A model generated the notes under the pieces. The model saw only the letters and a list, made by a program, of their open reading frames with translations. It was not told where the DNA came from and searched no databases. From Sphingomonas lenta (GTDB lineage Bacteria > Pseudomonadota > Alphaproteobacteria > Sphingomonadales > Sphingomonadaceae), in NCBI RefSeq assembly GCF_002288825.1, contig NZ_NSLI01000007.1, positions 1 to 64,000 on the forward strand: 64,000 nucleotides of DNA, written 5' to 3'. The stretch's first letter is position 1. Each line of letters begins with the position of its first letter. Below are positions 1 through 6,830 of this stretch, in pieces. Both the position numbers and the translations under genes were made by a program.

Positions 1-242
1 AGCGCCTCCGGCGCTGGACCCCGGAGAGGACCTCGCCGCCGTTGTAACGCCTGGTCGTATGCTCAGTCATATGCCTCACTCTTAGCTAAGAGCGAGACCC
101 TGTCAGGTCATTTAGGGGGCCACCTCAGATACCGCATCGTATTATGGCATCCCGAGCTTCGGCCTCGGTGGTGCGCCGATAAGGCAACAACAGGCGCAGC
201 ACCGACGTAAGCATCATGGCAGTCGTCTGCCGCAAAGGTTAG

Positions 243-270
243 ACGTCCGCAATACGGTCGAAAGCGGACC
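243..270. repeat. dispersed TCCGC/GCGGA inverted repeat, copy A
   Basis: The arm ACGTCCGC at 243-250 is answered by GCGGAC at 264-269. It lies in the gene-free first 280 bases, just downstream of the minus-strand gene that ends at 280. Similar dyads occur at 697-724, 2169-2192 and 3578-3610, so this looks like one member of a REP-like intergenic family. I see no convincing gene in 1-279; a short AGCGCC/GGCGCT hairpin sits at 1-15. Confidence 0.4.
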
Positions 271-279
271 GACGTAATC

Positions 280-672
280 CTACGCAAAGCGGCCGAATGC
301 GCGCGGTTCATCCGGCAGGTGCTCCAGCGCCTGTGCAGCGTGCGAGCGCACTTCCGCCCATCTTGGATCGTTGAACAGCGCCTCGCGCCGCCAGAAGTCG
401 GCATGCTCCTGACCGCCAAGTTTCCCAAGCAGCTTAGATAGCGGAAGGATCGCGGTCCTCTCCGCCTCGCTTAGCTCGCCATAGAAGATCATGTCGCATG
501 CTGGGGAGAAATAGTCATCCAGTTCGAGGGCGAGCTCGTCGTTGCCGTAGCCGATCGCGCTTGCGCCATCGGCAAGGGGCGCGTGGATGCGGTCCAGGTA
601 GGCGACCTGCTGCTCGGCGGGCGCGGCTAAACGGGCGACAGCGTTCCTCAGGTTCTCATATCGACTAGGCAC
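280..672 (-). CDS. hypothetical protein (130 aa)
   Basis: This is an open frame of 130 codons starting at GTG and read away from the next gene, with which it shares a divergent upstream region holding a nested inverted repeat. The protein is acidic and soluble, with no signal peptide or membrane segment. It is rich in Ala, Glu and Leu, with a short Trp/Arg-rich stretch near the middle (DFWRREALF) that suggests helical packing. I do not recognise the family. Coding character is supported by the consistent GC-rich third positions and the lack of a better competing frame. Confidence 0.6.
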   Translation of the reverse strand: MPSRYENLRNAVARLAAPAEQQVAYLDRIHAPLADGASAIGYGNDELALELDDYFSPACDMIFYGELSEAERTAILPLSKLLGKLGGQEHADFWRREALFNDPRWAEVRSHAAQALEHLPDEPRAFGRFA

Positions 673-681
673 GCCGGCAGA

Positions 682-739
682 CTACCGGTGAACCCGATGT
701 CCGCAACGGGTGGTTTGCGGACATTCCATGTGCCGGTAG
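682..739. promoter_or_regulatory. nested inverted repeat between divergent genes
   Basis: The outer arms are CTACCGG (682-688) and CCGGTAG (733-739). The inner arms are ATGTCCGCAA (697-706) and TTGCGGACAT (715-724), a perfect 10-bp pair. The element fills the 79-bp gap between the divergent genes at 672 and 752. It could be an operator for one or both genes, or simply another copy of the dispersed TCCGC/GCGGA element seen elsewhere in the first 4 kb. Confidence 0.5.
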
Positions 740-751
740 ATTGCGCTCGGT

Positions 752-1210
752 ATGGGTGATTACGTCGCTGCGATACGTGACCTGCTGATCCGGGAGCATG
801 GCGTGCCCGATACGGACGTGACGCTTGGCGCTCGCTTGCTCCATGACCTTGGCGTCGATGGGGATGATGCAGCGGAGGTCTTTCAAGCACTACATCAGCA
901 GTTCGGAACCGACTTCGCGGCATTAGACGACCAATGGCGCGAGTTCTTCAACACCGAGGGCGCGAGCCCAATACGAATCCTGATCGGCATCCCGGTGATC
1001 CTCATTTGCGGTGGGCTGGCAGGCGTCCTCGTCGCTGCGCTTCACTGGCCGGAATTCCTCGCCATCATCGCAGCGCTCGCACTCTTTCTAGCAGTGGGAT
1101 GGTCGTTCGGGCGGCTATTCGGCAAGCCACTGCGGCCAGTCACGGTCGGCGGGCTCGCCGAGATCGTCCGAGCCGGTCAATGGCCGACCAATCCCGACGA
1201 AGTTCGCTAA
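752..1210 (+). CDS. DUF1493-like acyl-carrier-type protein with C-terminal membrane hairpin
   Basis: The first ~70 residues resemble the DUF1493 family, small acyl-carrier-protein-like folds: they contain RLLHDLGVDGDDAAE, where acyl carrier proteins have the DSL region. Here the position usually holding the phosphopantetheine serine is Asp, so 4'-phosphopantetheine attachment is not evident. After residue ~75 come two hydrophobic stretches (about 75-95 and 98-115), predicted to form a membrane hairpin with a basic tail. The ATG follows the divergent intergenic dyad. The function of DUF1493 proteins is unknown. The match to the family is by motif recall, not a search. Confidence 0.65.
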   Translation: MGDYVAAIRDLLIREHGVPDTDVTLGARLLHDLGVDGDDAAEVFQALHQQFGTDFAALDDQWREFFNTEGASPIRILIGIPVILICGGLAGVLVAALHWPEFLAIIAALALFLAVGWSFGRLFGKPLRPVTVGGLAEIVRAGQWPTNPDEVR

Positions 1211-1316
1211 GGGCCGAAAGCGGTCGTTTACCGACGCGCAACGCGCCGACGCGCATGTATGGCAGCATGTTGAACGCCGTCGCCCGTGAGTTGTCTTTGC
1301 GGCGTGCTGCTGCGCG

Positions 1317-1643
1317 ATGCGCGCGGCCTGGATCGCCCTGTTCTACAGCCCGGTGAGGGCCCGGTACGTCGGCAACGGTTACCGCGAGGCGCGACGCGTC
1401 CGCGATGCCGCCGTGTTTCTCGGCGAGCGCGCGCCGATGCCGCTCACCGTCGAGGACGAGGTCGTCTTCGCGGGTGCCGACGGGCAAGAGGTCCGCGCGA
1501 GGGTGCGTCGGCTCGCGGAAGCGCGCGGGCCTTCGTCGCTGATATGGTACTCGCCGCGCCGGCCCGACCGTGTTTCGGCCGCGGGGCCGCTCGGCTGGAT
1601 CGGCGTCGCCGCGGCCGTGCTCTCCATGCTGCTTCTGTTTTGA
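1317..1643 (+). CDS. small membrane protein, DUF3592-like
   Basis: A 108-residue frame with a single C-terminal hydrophobic segment (about residues 90-107). Its middle part resembles DUF3592-type membrane proteins: a beta-rich 'VVFAGADGQEVRARV' stretch followed by a tyrosine-proline motif (WYSPRRPDRV) before the membrane segment. The true start is uncertain because an upstream N-terminal membrane segment usual in that family is missing, so the gene may be 5'-truncated. It is translationally coupled to the next gene through a TGATG overlap at 1641-1645. Confidence 0.45.
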   Translation: MRAAWIALFYSPVRARYVGNGYREARRVRDAAVFLGERAPMPLTVEDEVVFAGADGQEVRARVRRLAEARGPSSLIWYSPRRPDRVSAAGPLGWIGVAAAVLSMLLLF

Positions 1644-2119
1644 TGGAGCTGCACGACGGCGTGCCTGCACCCAGGATGCTCACGCCGCGTCACCACATGG
1701 CGAGCGCCCTTGTGGACGGGATCGTCTGCCCGCTGCCGTCCACGCTGTTGATCTTGGGTCTGATGATCGCGAGCGGTTTCGGCACGTCCTCCGGCTGGTC
1801 GGAAACGCTTGCTCTGGCGATGCTGTCCTGGCTGGTCATGGCGACCGTGTCGGTCCCCGCGGCTATGACGGTTCTGTCGCTGCTCTGGCCTGTTACTCGG
1901 CGCGGGACGTCGGGCGGGCGCTGGGTGTGTCTTGCCGCCGGGATCACAACCGGCATGCTGCTGGCGCCGCTCGGAAGCGAAGGATGGCGCGGAGCCTCTC
2001 CCGGGCAGCTCCTTATGTTCGCGCTGTCGGGTCTAGTCGCGAGCGGCACCTATTGCGCGCTGCTGGCCCGCTTCGGGCGGCGGCCGACAGGACCGACGTT
2101 GAAAGCAATTTTCGCCTGA
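1643..2119 (+). CDS. polytopic membrane protein of unknown function
   Basis: The frame starts at the ATG of a TGATG overlap with the preceding gene and gives 158 residues. Four hydrophobic stretches are visible (about residues 22-45, 55-80, 92-112 and 128-145), so it is probably a four-helix inner-membrane protein. The N-terminus carries HH and HMAS motifs before the first helix. No family is recognised. The overlap implies that it is expressed with the DUF3592-like gene. Confidence 0.5.
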   Translation: MELHDGVPAPRMLTPRHHMASALVDGIVCPLPSTLLILGLMIASGFGTSSGWSETLALAMLSWLVMATVSVPAAMTVLSLLWPVTRRGTSGGRWVCLAAGITTGMLLAPLGSEGWRGASPGQLLMFALSGLVASGTYCALLARFGRRPTGPTLKAIFA

Positions 2120-2168
2120 AAGATGAGCGGGACGGGCGGCGGTTGACGGTGGTCCGAACCGAAATTGT

Positions 2169-2192
2169 ATGTCCGCTAAGGGTCAAGCGGAC
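2169..2192. repeat. dispersed TCCGC/GCGGA inverted repeat, copy C
   Basis: The arm ATGTCCGCT (2169-2177) is answered by AAGCGGAC (2185-2192). It lies downstream of the membrane-protein pair in the 670-bp stretch between 2120 and 2790. Apart from the weak frame at 2381-2608, two hairpins and a poly-C run, I see nothing gene-like in that stretch. Confidence 0.4.
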
Positions 2193-2380
2193 CTCAACCG
2201 TGTGATCGACGGAGATGAAACGGGACCGGTCGGCTCACCGCCGCCTCGATCCATATTCGGCCATCCGGGGCAGCTTGATCGCTTCTCAAAGCCGGGCACT
2301 CATTTAGGGCTGGCTACTCGGCTCGGATCAACCGAACGCGGCCTGGTGGCATTTTAGACCTGGAGCTGGATAGGCACGCA

Positions 2381-2608
2381 GTGGATCAGACAAGCAGGCG
2401 AACGTCTGATTTCGACCTTCACCGGACGTTCGCGCCGGTACCGGTCATAGAGTTCTGGGGCCGGGTGCCGAACAACGGCACTCGCTGGCGGCACTGGCGC
2501 AAGGTCCCTGGAACAGCGCTTGCTGATCTGAGTTATTGGGCTGCTTGCAGCGTCCTGCCCTTATCGGGGGAGAGGGCGGTGGAGGCTCGCGACGCTCTGT
2601 TGGTCTGA
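2381..2608 (+). CDS. doubtful ORF or gene remnant (75 aa)
   Basis: A 75-codon frame with an unusual Trp-rich middle (FWGRVPNNGTRWRHWRK) and no recognised family. The only support beyond openness is that its stop codon lies inside a strong terminator-like hairpin, as expected for the 3' end of a real transcription unit. It may be the tail of a decayed gene; the upstream part is not visible. Confidence 0.2.
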   Translation: MDQTSRRTSDFDLHRTFAPVPVIEFWGRVPNNGTRWRHWRKVPGTALADLSYWAACSVLPLSGERAVEARDALLV

Positions 2609-2632
2609 AGATCAGCAGGGCGTCTTTGTTTT
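2591..2632 (+). terminator. Rho-independent terminator
   Basis: The stem GACGCTCTGTTGGTC (2591-2605) pairs with GATCAGCAGGGCGTC (2610-2624), with one or two G-U pairs and a four-base loop. It is followed by TTTGTTTT on the plus strand. It would end any transcript reading rightward from the first 2.6 kb. Confidence 0.65.
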
Positions 2633-2692
2633 CTCCGCGGGCCGGGAACTAACAAGCGTTAGGGCCGTTCCGCGCTTGACTGGCGCACTTAA

Positions 2693-2707
2693 CCCCCCCC
2701 CCCCCCC
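2693..2707. repeat. poly-C homopolymer (15 C)
   Basis: An uninterrupted run of 15 cytosines lies between two terminator-like hairpins. It is outside any coding frame, so it is not an obvious phase-variation switch. The exact length may be uncertain in sequencing. Confidence 0.9.
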
Positions 2708-2720
2708 GCGTCAGTTCCCC

Positions 2721-2754
2721 AGCGCCCCGCCCTACCCCCGGCGGGGCGCTTTTC
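2721..2754 (+). terminator. Rho-independent terminator
   Basis: A perfect 11-bp stem, AGCGCCCCGCC (2721-2731) and GGCGGGGCGCT (2740-2750), with an eight-base loop is followed by TTTTCATTT. It lies about 40 bp before the MliC-like gene and would isolate that gene from upstream transcription. Confidence 0.7.
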
Positions 2755-2791
2755 ATTTCAGCATCAAGGGACGACGAAGGCGGAGGCTCTA

Positions 2792-3127
2792 ATGGGTGCT
2801 GTCGGAGCTATGTACCGGCAGATAGCGAGACCTTACTGCCGGATCGGTCTGCTGCTGGTCGGCACCGCCGGCTGCGCGCCCCATGCCCACCAGAACTCAT
2901 CCTGGGTTACCTACGCCTGCGCTGGCGGCGCCAGCTTCTCGGCCTCGTTCCACTCCGGCGCGGTGACCCTTCGGGCCGGAGCCCGGACATACCGTCTAGA
3001 GCGCAGGGGCGGTTCGCTCGAGCGCTACGGATCCAAGAGCGTAGCGTTCGTGCGAGATGGGAAAGCGGCGGTGGTCGTCGGCGCCGATGGTGGCCCGTTT
3101 GAGGAATGCGTTGAGGCTAATATCTGA
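2792..3127 (+). CDS. MliC/PliC-like C-type lysozyme inhibitor lipoprotein
   Basis: The 111-residue product has a lipoprotein signal. A hydrophobic stretch IGLLLVGTAGC ends in a lipobox Cys near residue 28. It is followed by a beta-barrel-type domain with the MliC signature order: YACAGGASFSASF, an internal valine/threonine strand, an aromatic TYRLER segment and a closing charged strand. MliC proteins sit on the inner face of the outer membrane and block host C-type lysozyme. The conserved Tyr-Ala-Cys start and a second Cys near the C-terminus (EECVE) would form the family disulfide. It stands alone downstream of a terminator. Confidence 0.7.
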   Translation: MGAVGAMYRQIARPYCRIGLLLVGTAGCAPHAHQNSSWVTYACAGGASFSASFHSGAVTLRAGARTYRLERRGGSLERYGSKSVAFVRDGKAAVVVGADGGPFEECVEANI

Positions 3128-3139
3128 TCCAGATCCAGA

Positions 3140-3273
3140 CGCCCGCTAGATAGAGCGATCCAGATCTTCGCGCTCTTCTCGGTTACGGACAGGTACAGCC
3201 CGCCCGAGTCGGCGAGCTTGTAATCCTTGTCGCCCGGCTGCGCCTTTCGGCACTGGGCGTCGGCCAGCGGCAC
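3140..3273 (-). pseudogene. truncated P4-type integrase (N-terminal stub)
   Basis: On the minus strand, GTG at 3273 opens a reading frame beginning PLADAQCRKAQPGDKDYKLA and continuing DSGGLYLSV, then KSAKIW. This is the N-terminal arm-binding (DUF4102) region of P4-family tyrosine recombinases. Similarity stops after about 40 residues; the reading then runs on into unrelated sequence, and no catalytic core with the Arg-His-Arg-Tyr residues exists. The stub lies about 160 bp from a tRNA 3'-end-like sequence, the usual target of such integrases, so it marks an old island edge. Confidence 0.7.
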
Positions 3274-3430
3274 GGATGCCCCCACTTCTGGATCAGGTGC
3301 CCCCTTCGATGTCCCCAGGTGCCCCGGGCTTTATCGGATGAGGGCGGTACGCCGTGGGACAAATCGTCACAGGAAAATCAGCCGCTTAGAAAAGGGCTGG
3401 TACGGCTCGGAACGTGGTGGGTTGAGAGAT

Positions 3431-3460
3431 TGGTGGGTCCGCCGGGGCTCGAACTCGGGA
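3431..3460 (-). other. tRNA 3'-end-like sequence, possible att remnant
   Basis: Read on the minus strand, the segment is TCCCGAGTTCGAGCCCCGG followed by CGGACCCACCA. That is a T-arm with TTCGA loop, an acceptor 3' strand, A73 and encoded CCA. The T-stem has one A-C mismatch, and the sequence 5' of it does not fold into a tRNA with a matching GGGTCCG acceptor strand. So this is a fragment or an att copy rather than a working tRNA gene. The adjacent integrase stub supports the att reading. Confidence 0.45.
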
Positions 3461-3577
3461 CGTCTCAATCAAAATTCGCTTGCGTCAGCGCAGCACGGCA
3501 GCTTCCTACATTGTGGACGTTGAAAGCGGCCGGTCCGCCATCGGCCGAAATCCGGACCCAACACCCTGCCTAAATAA

Positions 3578-3610
3578 ACGTCCGCTTCCGGGCGGCCGCG
3601 AAGCGGACGT
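3578..3610. repeat. dispersed TCCGC/GCGGA inverted repeat, copy D
   Basis: Perfect 10-bp arms, ACGTCCGCTT (3578-3587) and AAGCGGACGT (3601-3610), surround a 13-base GC-rich loop. It lies about 80 bp upstream of the Mrr-like gene. It is the best-preserved member of the family seen at 243-270, 697-724 and 2169-2192. Confidence 0.55.
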
Positions 3611-3691
3611 GGATGGCCGAAATTAGGTCGTTCCGTATGGGGCACGTTGCGACCGCTCCCCACACTTCGCCCGCAATGCTAGGTCCGCAGC

Positions 3692-4483
3692 ATGGGACGC
3701 ATGAAAGACCTCGACATCGACCGCCTGAACGCGATGAGCGTCGAGGATCACTTCCTCGAGTTTCTTGCGGCGCTGTTCCGGGCCAAAGGCTACACAGTAG
3801 TGACAGGCGGCGGCGATGGCTACGTCGATCTTTCGGTGGAGCGCGATGGTGACCTGACCATCGTGGAGCTGAAGGTTCACCGGTCGCAGCGGATCGCCGA
3901 GACCTCACTTCGTAACGCATTGTCGCAGCTGCGCCGAGGCATGGACCAAACCGGTGCCGCACGGGGGATACTCATTCTGACCCGGCCTCTTTCCGGCAGG
4001 AATGATGCCGAACTGCCGGCTGGAGTAAACGTCTGGGATTTGACCGAGCTGATCCGCCAAACGAGGGGGCACATCGCACTGTCTGCTGACCTGGTCGAGT
4101 TGCTCAAAGCGCTACAGGTCGGCGCGGAGATAGCGACGCCCGCTGCTGGCCATGCCGCAGAGGTAGCAATCGCCGAACTGCTGTCCGAGAGCGACGCTCC
4201 GGCGGAGGCCGAGGCCTCAGACATCGGCAGCGCAATAGCTGCTCGCCTGCGTGGGCTTGAGGCAGGCAACGCCGATGCGAGCCAATTCGAGAAGGCGTGC
4301 CAGGACGCGTTGGAGTTAAGCCGTCAACTAGCTTGCCGACTACGGTGGGCATCAGCGTCATGCCGAAGCCGGCAAACGGGTTCTTCCTCATCGCGGGGTC
4401 ATTCTCGAACTTGGCCGTCATCGCAACCGACAGCTGGGACTTCAGGCTTTCGCGCACGGCCGGGAAGTCCACTGCCGCTTTAA
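3692..4483 (+). pseudogene. Mrr-type restriction endonuclease-like protein, 3'-truncated
   Basis: The N-terminal ~110 residues have the PD-(D/E)XK layout of the Mrr_cat fold. There is an alpha-helical start (HFLEFLAALFRAKGY), then GYVDLSVE with the catalytic Asp, then IVELKVHRS with the E-x-K pair, and later a GILILTRP strand. Family similarity continues to about residue 208 (FEKACQDALE). From roughly 4313 the frame enters the antisense of a DUF2939 gene and the protein becomes Ser/Arg-rich nonsense. The C-terminal domain is therefore lost. Such nucleases cut modified or foreign DNA; activity of the remnant is doubtful. Confidence 0.6.
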
Positions 4484-4610
4484 GCCGGTCCACGTCCGCG
4501 CTGAGCGCTGCCTCTCTAAACTGCCGCGCCGCCCAGAACGGCGAGGCGACATACGCGACCGCGAACAGCACCACGATGGCCATTAGCGCGGCCCAGATCT
4601 TCCTCCTCAT
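4104..4610 (-). pseudogene. DUF2939 protein, 3'-truncated by the same junction
   Basis: The ATG at 4610 follows a good ribosome site (GGGGGCGAGG). The product starts MRRKIWAALMAIV, an N-terminal membrane anchor, and continues with the DUF2939 pattern: YVASPFWAARQFREAA, then DFPAVRESLKSQL and FAGFGMTLMPTVV. Similarity stops after VDGLTP at about 4313; beyond that the frame reads the antisense of the Mrr-like gene until a stop at 4104. DUF2939 proteins are membrane-anchored and of unknown function. The two genes converge tail to tail and each has lost its 3' end at one joint. Confidence 0.6.
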
Positions 4611-4747
4611 CCTCGCCCCCTCCCCTGCCGGTTCGGCATGCTCCCGAGTGCCGGCGCCGATGCGATCGTGTTGTAACCGTACCGTGCAAGCCAGCACTCG
4701 GCCAGGTGAGCGCGCACCACAGCAGCACAGGGTAGTATCGCCTGAGC

Positions 4748-4969
4748 TCATAGGGTGCGGTCCTGTCGACCAGCGCTGCACGCCCTGTCCTGACGGTGGG
4801 TGCGCCGCTGCAGCGGCCGGTCCTGGGCGGACGCAGTCGTACTCGCTGACGCGTTTCGGCTTGCGCGCAACGTGGCGATCAGGCCCGTGATGCTGGTGGT
4901 GATCGCGGCGATGCCGGTCAGCGTCGCTCCGTCTAGCATGATCATGGTCGACTCCGAATCTGAGACCAC
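4748..4969 (-). CDS. doubtful small protein with one hydrophobic segment
   Basis: A 73-codon frame starting at GTG, or at an internal ATG at about 4945 preceded by CGGAG. Its first part has a membrane-like stretch (TLTGIAAITTSITGLIATL) followed by a Ser/Arg-rich tail of low-complexity look. No family is recognised. It lies alone between the DUF2939 remnant and the nuclease gene. Confidence 0.25.
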   Translation of the reverse strand: MVSDSESTMIMLDGATLTGIAAITTSITGLIATLRASRNASASTTASAQDRPLQRRTHRQDRACSAGRQDRTL

Positions 4970-5090
4970 GCCCCACTGTTCACATTATGTTCCTGTAGGA
5001 CAGCCCTGATTCAGCGAACCAGTTCGAGCGTGACCGTGCGGTGACGGCGTGGCGCTTGACAGGCGTGCGCAGGTGCCGCGACGTGCGGCC

Positions 5091-5894
5091 ATGCGAACTC
5101 CTGGCAAGGTGCTGATCGGAGCCTGGGCGGTGGGCGTCTCGACGGCGCTCCTGGCGAGCTTGTCGGCCTGCTCGATCGAAGTGGCCGAGCCCCCTGCCCT
5201 CACCTGCGCCGATCACTATGCGAGCGGCACGCCTCCAACGCTCACCAATCCCAAGCTTGCCAGCGGCACGCGCCCGCTCTGCTTCGGCTCGTTCGCGGTG
5301 CTGCATTCAGCTACGACGCGCAGCCCACTCTATGTGGCCGAGCGCCTCACCCGTACCTCCGTTGAGGCCGCGCGCGCGCTCGACACCCGTGATAACCGGT
5401 TCCACCCTGAGGAGCGGCTGCCGCCGGCGGAGCGCGCGGAGCTGGTCGACTATCGCGGCTCCGGTTACGACCGCGGCCACATGGCCCCGTCCGGCGACAT
5501 GGGCGATCCAACGCACGACTACGAGAGCTTCAGCCTCGCCAACATCGTACCCCAGGACGGGCCGTTGAACCGCAATGGCTGGGCGGACCTGGAGAATTAT
5601 GTCCGCGACCTCACGTCCAAGCTCGGCCAAGCCTATGTGGTGACCGGGCCCGCCTACCAGGGCGGGCGTTTGCGGCGGCTGAACGGCCGCGTGCTGGTGC
5701 CGACGCGCGTGTGGAAAGCAATTTATGTGCCGGGCCAGGGTGCCGGCGCCTGGATCGCCAGCAACGACGCGCGAGCGGATTGGGAAGTGGTCTCGATCGC
5801 GGAGCTCGCGTCCCGCATCGGCGTCGACCCGTTCCCGACGCTGGACGCGGCAACCAAGGCCAAGGTGCCCGCCTTTCCCACGTTCAAGAATTAA
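5091..5894 (+). CDS. DNA/RNA non-specific endonuclease (NUC family), exported
   Basis: The product of 267 residues begins with a basic start and hydrophobic signal ending LLASLSAC, a plausible lipobox. The NUC domain carries DRGHMAPSGDM near residues 127-137, where the His is the general base. Downstream are Asn-containing SLANIVPQ and the NRNGW segment that supplies the metal-binding Asn/Glu helix (LENYVRDL). These enzymes cut single- and double-stranded DNA and RNA with Mg2+ in the periplasm or outside. The ATG at 5091 was chosen over an upstream in-frame start because it places the signal peptide at the N-terminus. A small conserved gene follows 28 bp downstream. Confidence 0.85.
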   Translation: MRTPGKVLIGAWAVGVSTALLASLSACSIEVAEPPALTCADHYASGTPPTLTNPKLASGTRPLCFGSFAVLHSATTRSPLYVAERLTRTSVEAARALDTRDNRFHPEERLPPAERAELVDYRGSGYDRGHMAPSGDMGDPTHDYESFSLANIVPQDGPLNRNGWADLENYVRDLTSKLGQAYVVTGPAYQGGRLRRLNGRVLVPTRVWKAIYVPGQGAGAWIASNDARADWEVVSIAELASRIGVDPFPTLDAATKAKVPAFPTFKN

Positions 5895-5922
5895 CCCCCC
5901 TGACGAGCAAGGAGCCGAGCAC

Positions 5923-6174
5923 ATGATCAAGCCGTTCGCTGACGACGAGGGCGCATCCTCGATCGGCGGCCTCTCTATCGAGAACGGGACCGCGGTCGTC
6001 GTGATCTCCGGCTCCGTCGAGATCACGCGCGACCAGGCGGGACTTGAGCGCGCGCGGGCGCTGAAGGAGTTGGCGGACAAGCTCGTGGCCGAGCTGGAGG
6101 CGGGCGGCACGGCCCAGCGGCTCACGAGCGCGCAGCCGGCCACCACCGACGAGATCGACAATCCGTTTGCCTGA
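5923..6174 (+). CDS. small conserved hypothetical protein (83 aa)
   Basis: The ATG at 5923 follows an AAGGAG ribosome site at 5909-5914. The 83-residue acidic protein starts MIKPFADDEG, has a beta-rich middle (TAVVVISGSVEIT), a long helix (ERARALKELADKLVAELEA) and ends in DNPFA. I recall similar proteins in sphingomonads, with no assigned function. It lies 28 bp after the NUC gene and probably shares its transcript. Confidence 0.65.
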   Translation: MIKPFADDEGASSIGGLSIENGTAVVVISGSVEITRDQAGLERARALKELADKLVAELEAGGTAQRLTSAQPATTDEIDNPFA

Positions 6175-6191
6175 CCCGAGACGCGGGTGCG

Positions 6192-6320
6192 CTAGAACCA
6201 GGACGCAACACACCCCGCGACCGCCACGCTCCAGTCCAGGTAAACGACCACTATCAGCGCACTTACCAGCGCCGCTTCGAACTTAAGGGCGCTGAGTAGC
6301 GTGACGCGAGATCCCGCCAT
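6192..6320 (-). CDS. 42-residue membrane peptide
   Basis: The ATG at 6320 is preceded by GGGGGAGAGGG, a strong ribosome site, and lies 17 bp after the stop of the excalibur gene. The peptide begins MAGSRVTLL and has one hydrophobic segment, ALVSALIVVVYL, followed by a second short one. No family is known. The spacing and ribosome site argue for a real, co-transcribed gene. Confidence 0.4.
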   Translation of the reverse strand: MAGSRVTLLSALKFEAALVSALIVVVYLDWSVAVAGCVASWF

Positions 6321-6337
6321 CGGCCCTCTCCCCCGCC

Positions 6338-6615
6338 CTACTCGCAGCCGACGCCGTCGTTGTCGTGGTCGAGCTTGCGGCTGTAGCCCGACTCGCCGCG
6401 TGTGACTGGCGCTGCGCCCGCCACACGCGCGGCCGAGCAGTTGGCGTGATACACGCTCCCACCCCCACCGGGCGACTTGCGCGCCGTGCGCCTCGCGGCC
6501 GTCCGTCGGCGCGTGCTGCGATTGGGCTGTGCACCTTCGGCAAATGGGTGTTGATCATCTGGAACGTCGCGACGGGCGCTGGCGCAACAGTGAGCAGCAG
6601 ATATACGAGCAACAC
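6338..6615 (-). pseudogene. excalibur calcium-binding domain protein, frameshifted
   Basis: Read on the minus strand and ending at 6338, one frame gives SPGGGGSVYHANCSAARVAG, then GESGYSRKLDHDNDGVGCE. That is a complete excalibur domain with its two cysteines and the D-x-D-x-D-G calcium loop. A start with a signal peptide (GTG at 6615, then LLVYLLLTVAP) lies in a different frame. The two parts therefore need one frameshift somewhere between about 6420 and 6580. It is either a sequencing slip or a broken gene. Excalibur proteins are exported and the domain is thought to bind Ca2+. Confidence 0.55.
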
Positions 6616-6784
6616 TCAGCCGGCAGGCCGACCTGATTGCGTTCCGGTGACGCTGTTAACGAGGCCGATCCGCCGCCTCGACCGGCCATGCTTTCCGCAT
6701 CCGGGCTGCTTCTACTCTCCGGCAGCAGATATAATCGAGCAGCCGTTCCGCGCGCCAGCCCAAGACCGCGACTTGGTGAAGCTT

Positions 6785-6819
6785 AGAACCAGCTCAGCTT
6801 GTCAAGCTGAATGAGTTCT
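6785..6819. promoter_or_regulatory. operator-like dyad upstream of parA
   Basis: AGAAC at 6785-6789 mirrors GTTCT at 6815-6819, and the core TCAGCTT-gtc-AAGCTGA (6794-6810) is a perfect 7-bp dyad. It lies 12 bp before the parA GTG, where partition operons are usually autoregulated by ParA. ParA here has an N-terminal DNA-binding domain, which fits. No clear -35/-10 pair is visible. Confidence 0.5.
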
Positions 6820-6830
6820 GCAACATACAA

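Noticed and set aside
114..133. Tn21/Tn3-like terminal inverted repeat (GGGGGCCACCTCAGA)
   Set aside because: It resembles the Tn21 end but has an extra C and diverges after about 15 bp; no transposase lies nearby, so it is not listed.
3431..3510. Complete tRNA gene on the minus strand
   Set aside because: The acceptor 5' strand matching CGGACCC is absent and the T-stem has a mismatch; only a 3'-end fragment is supported.
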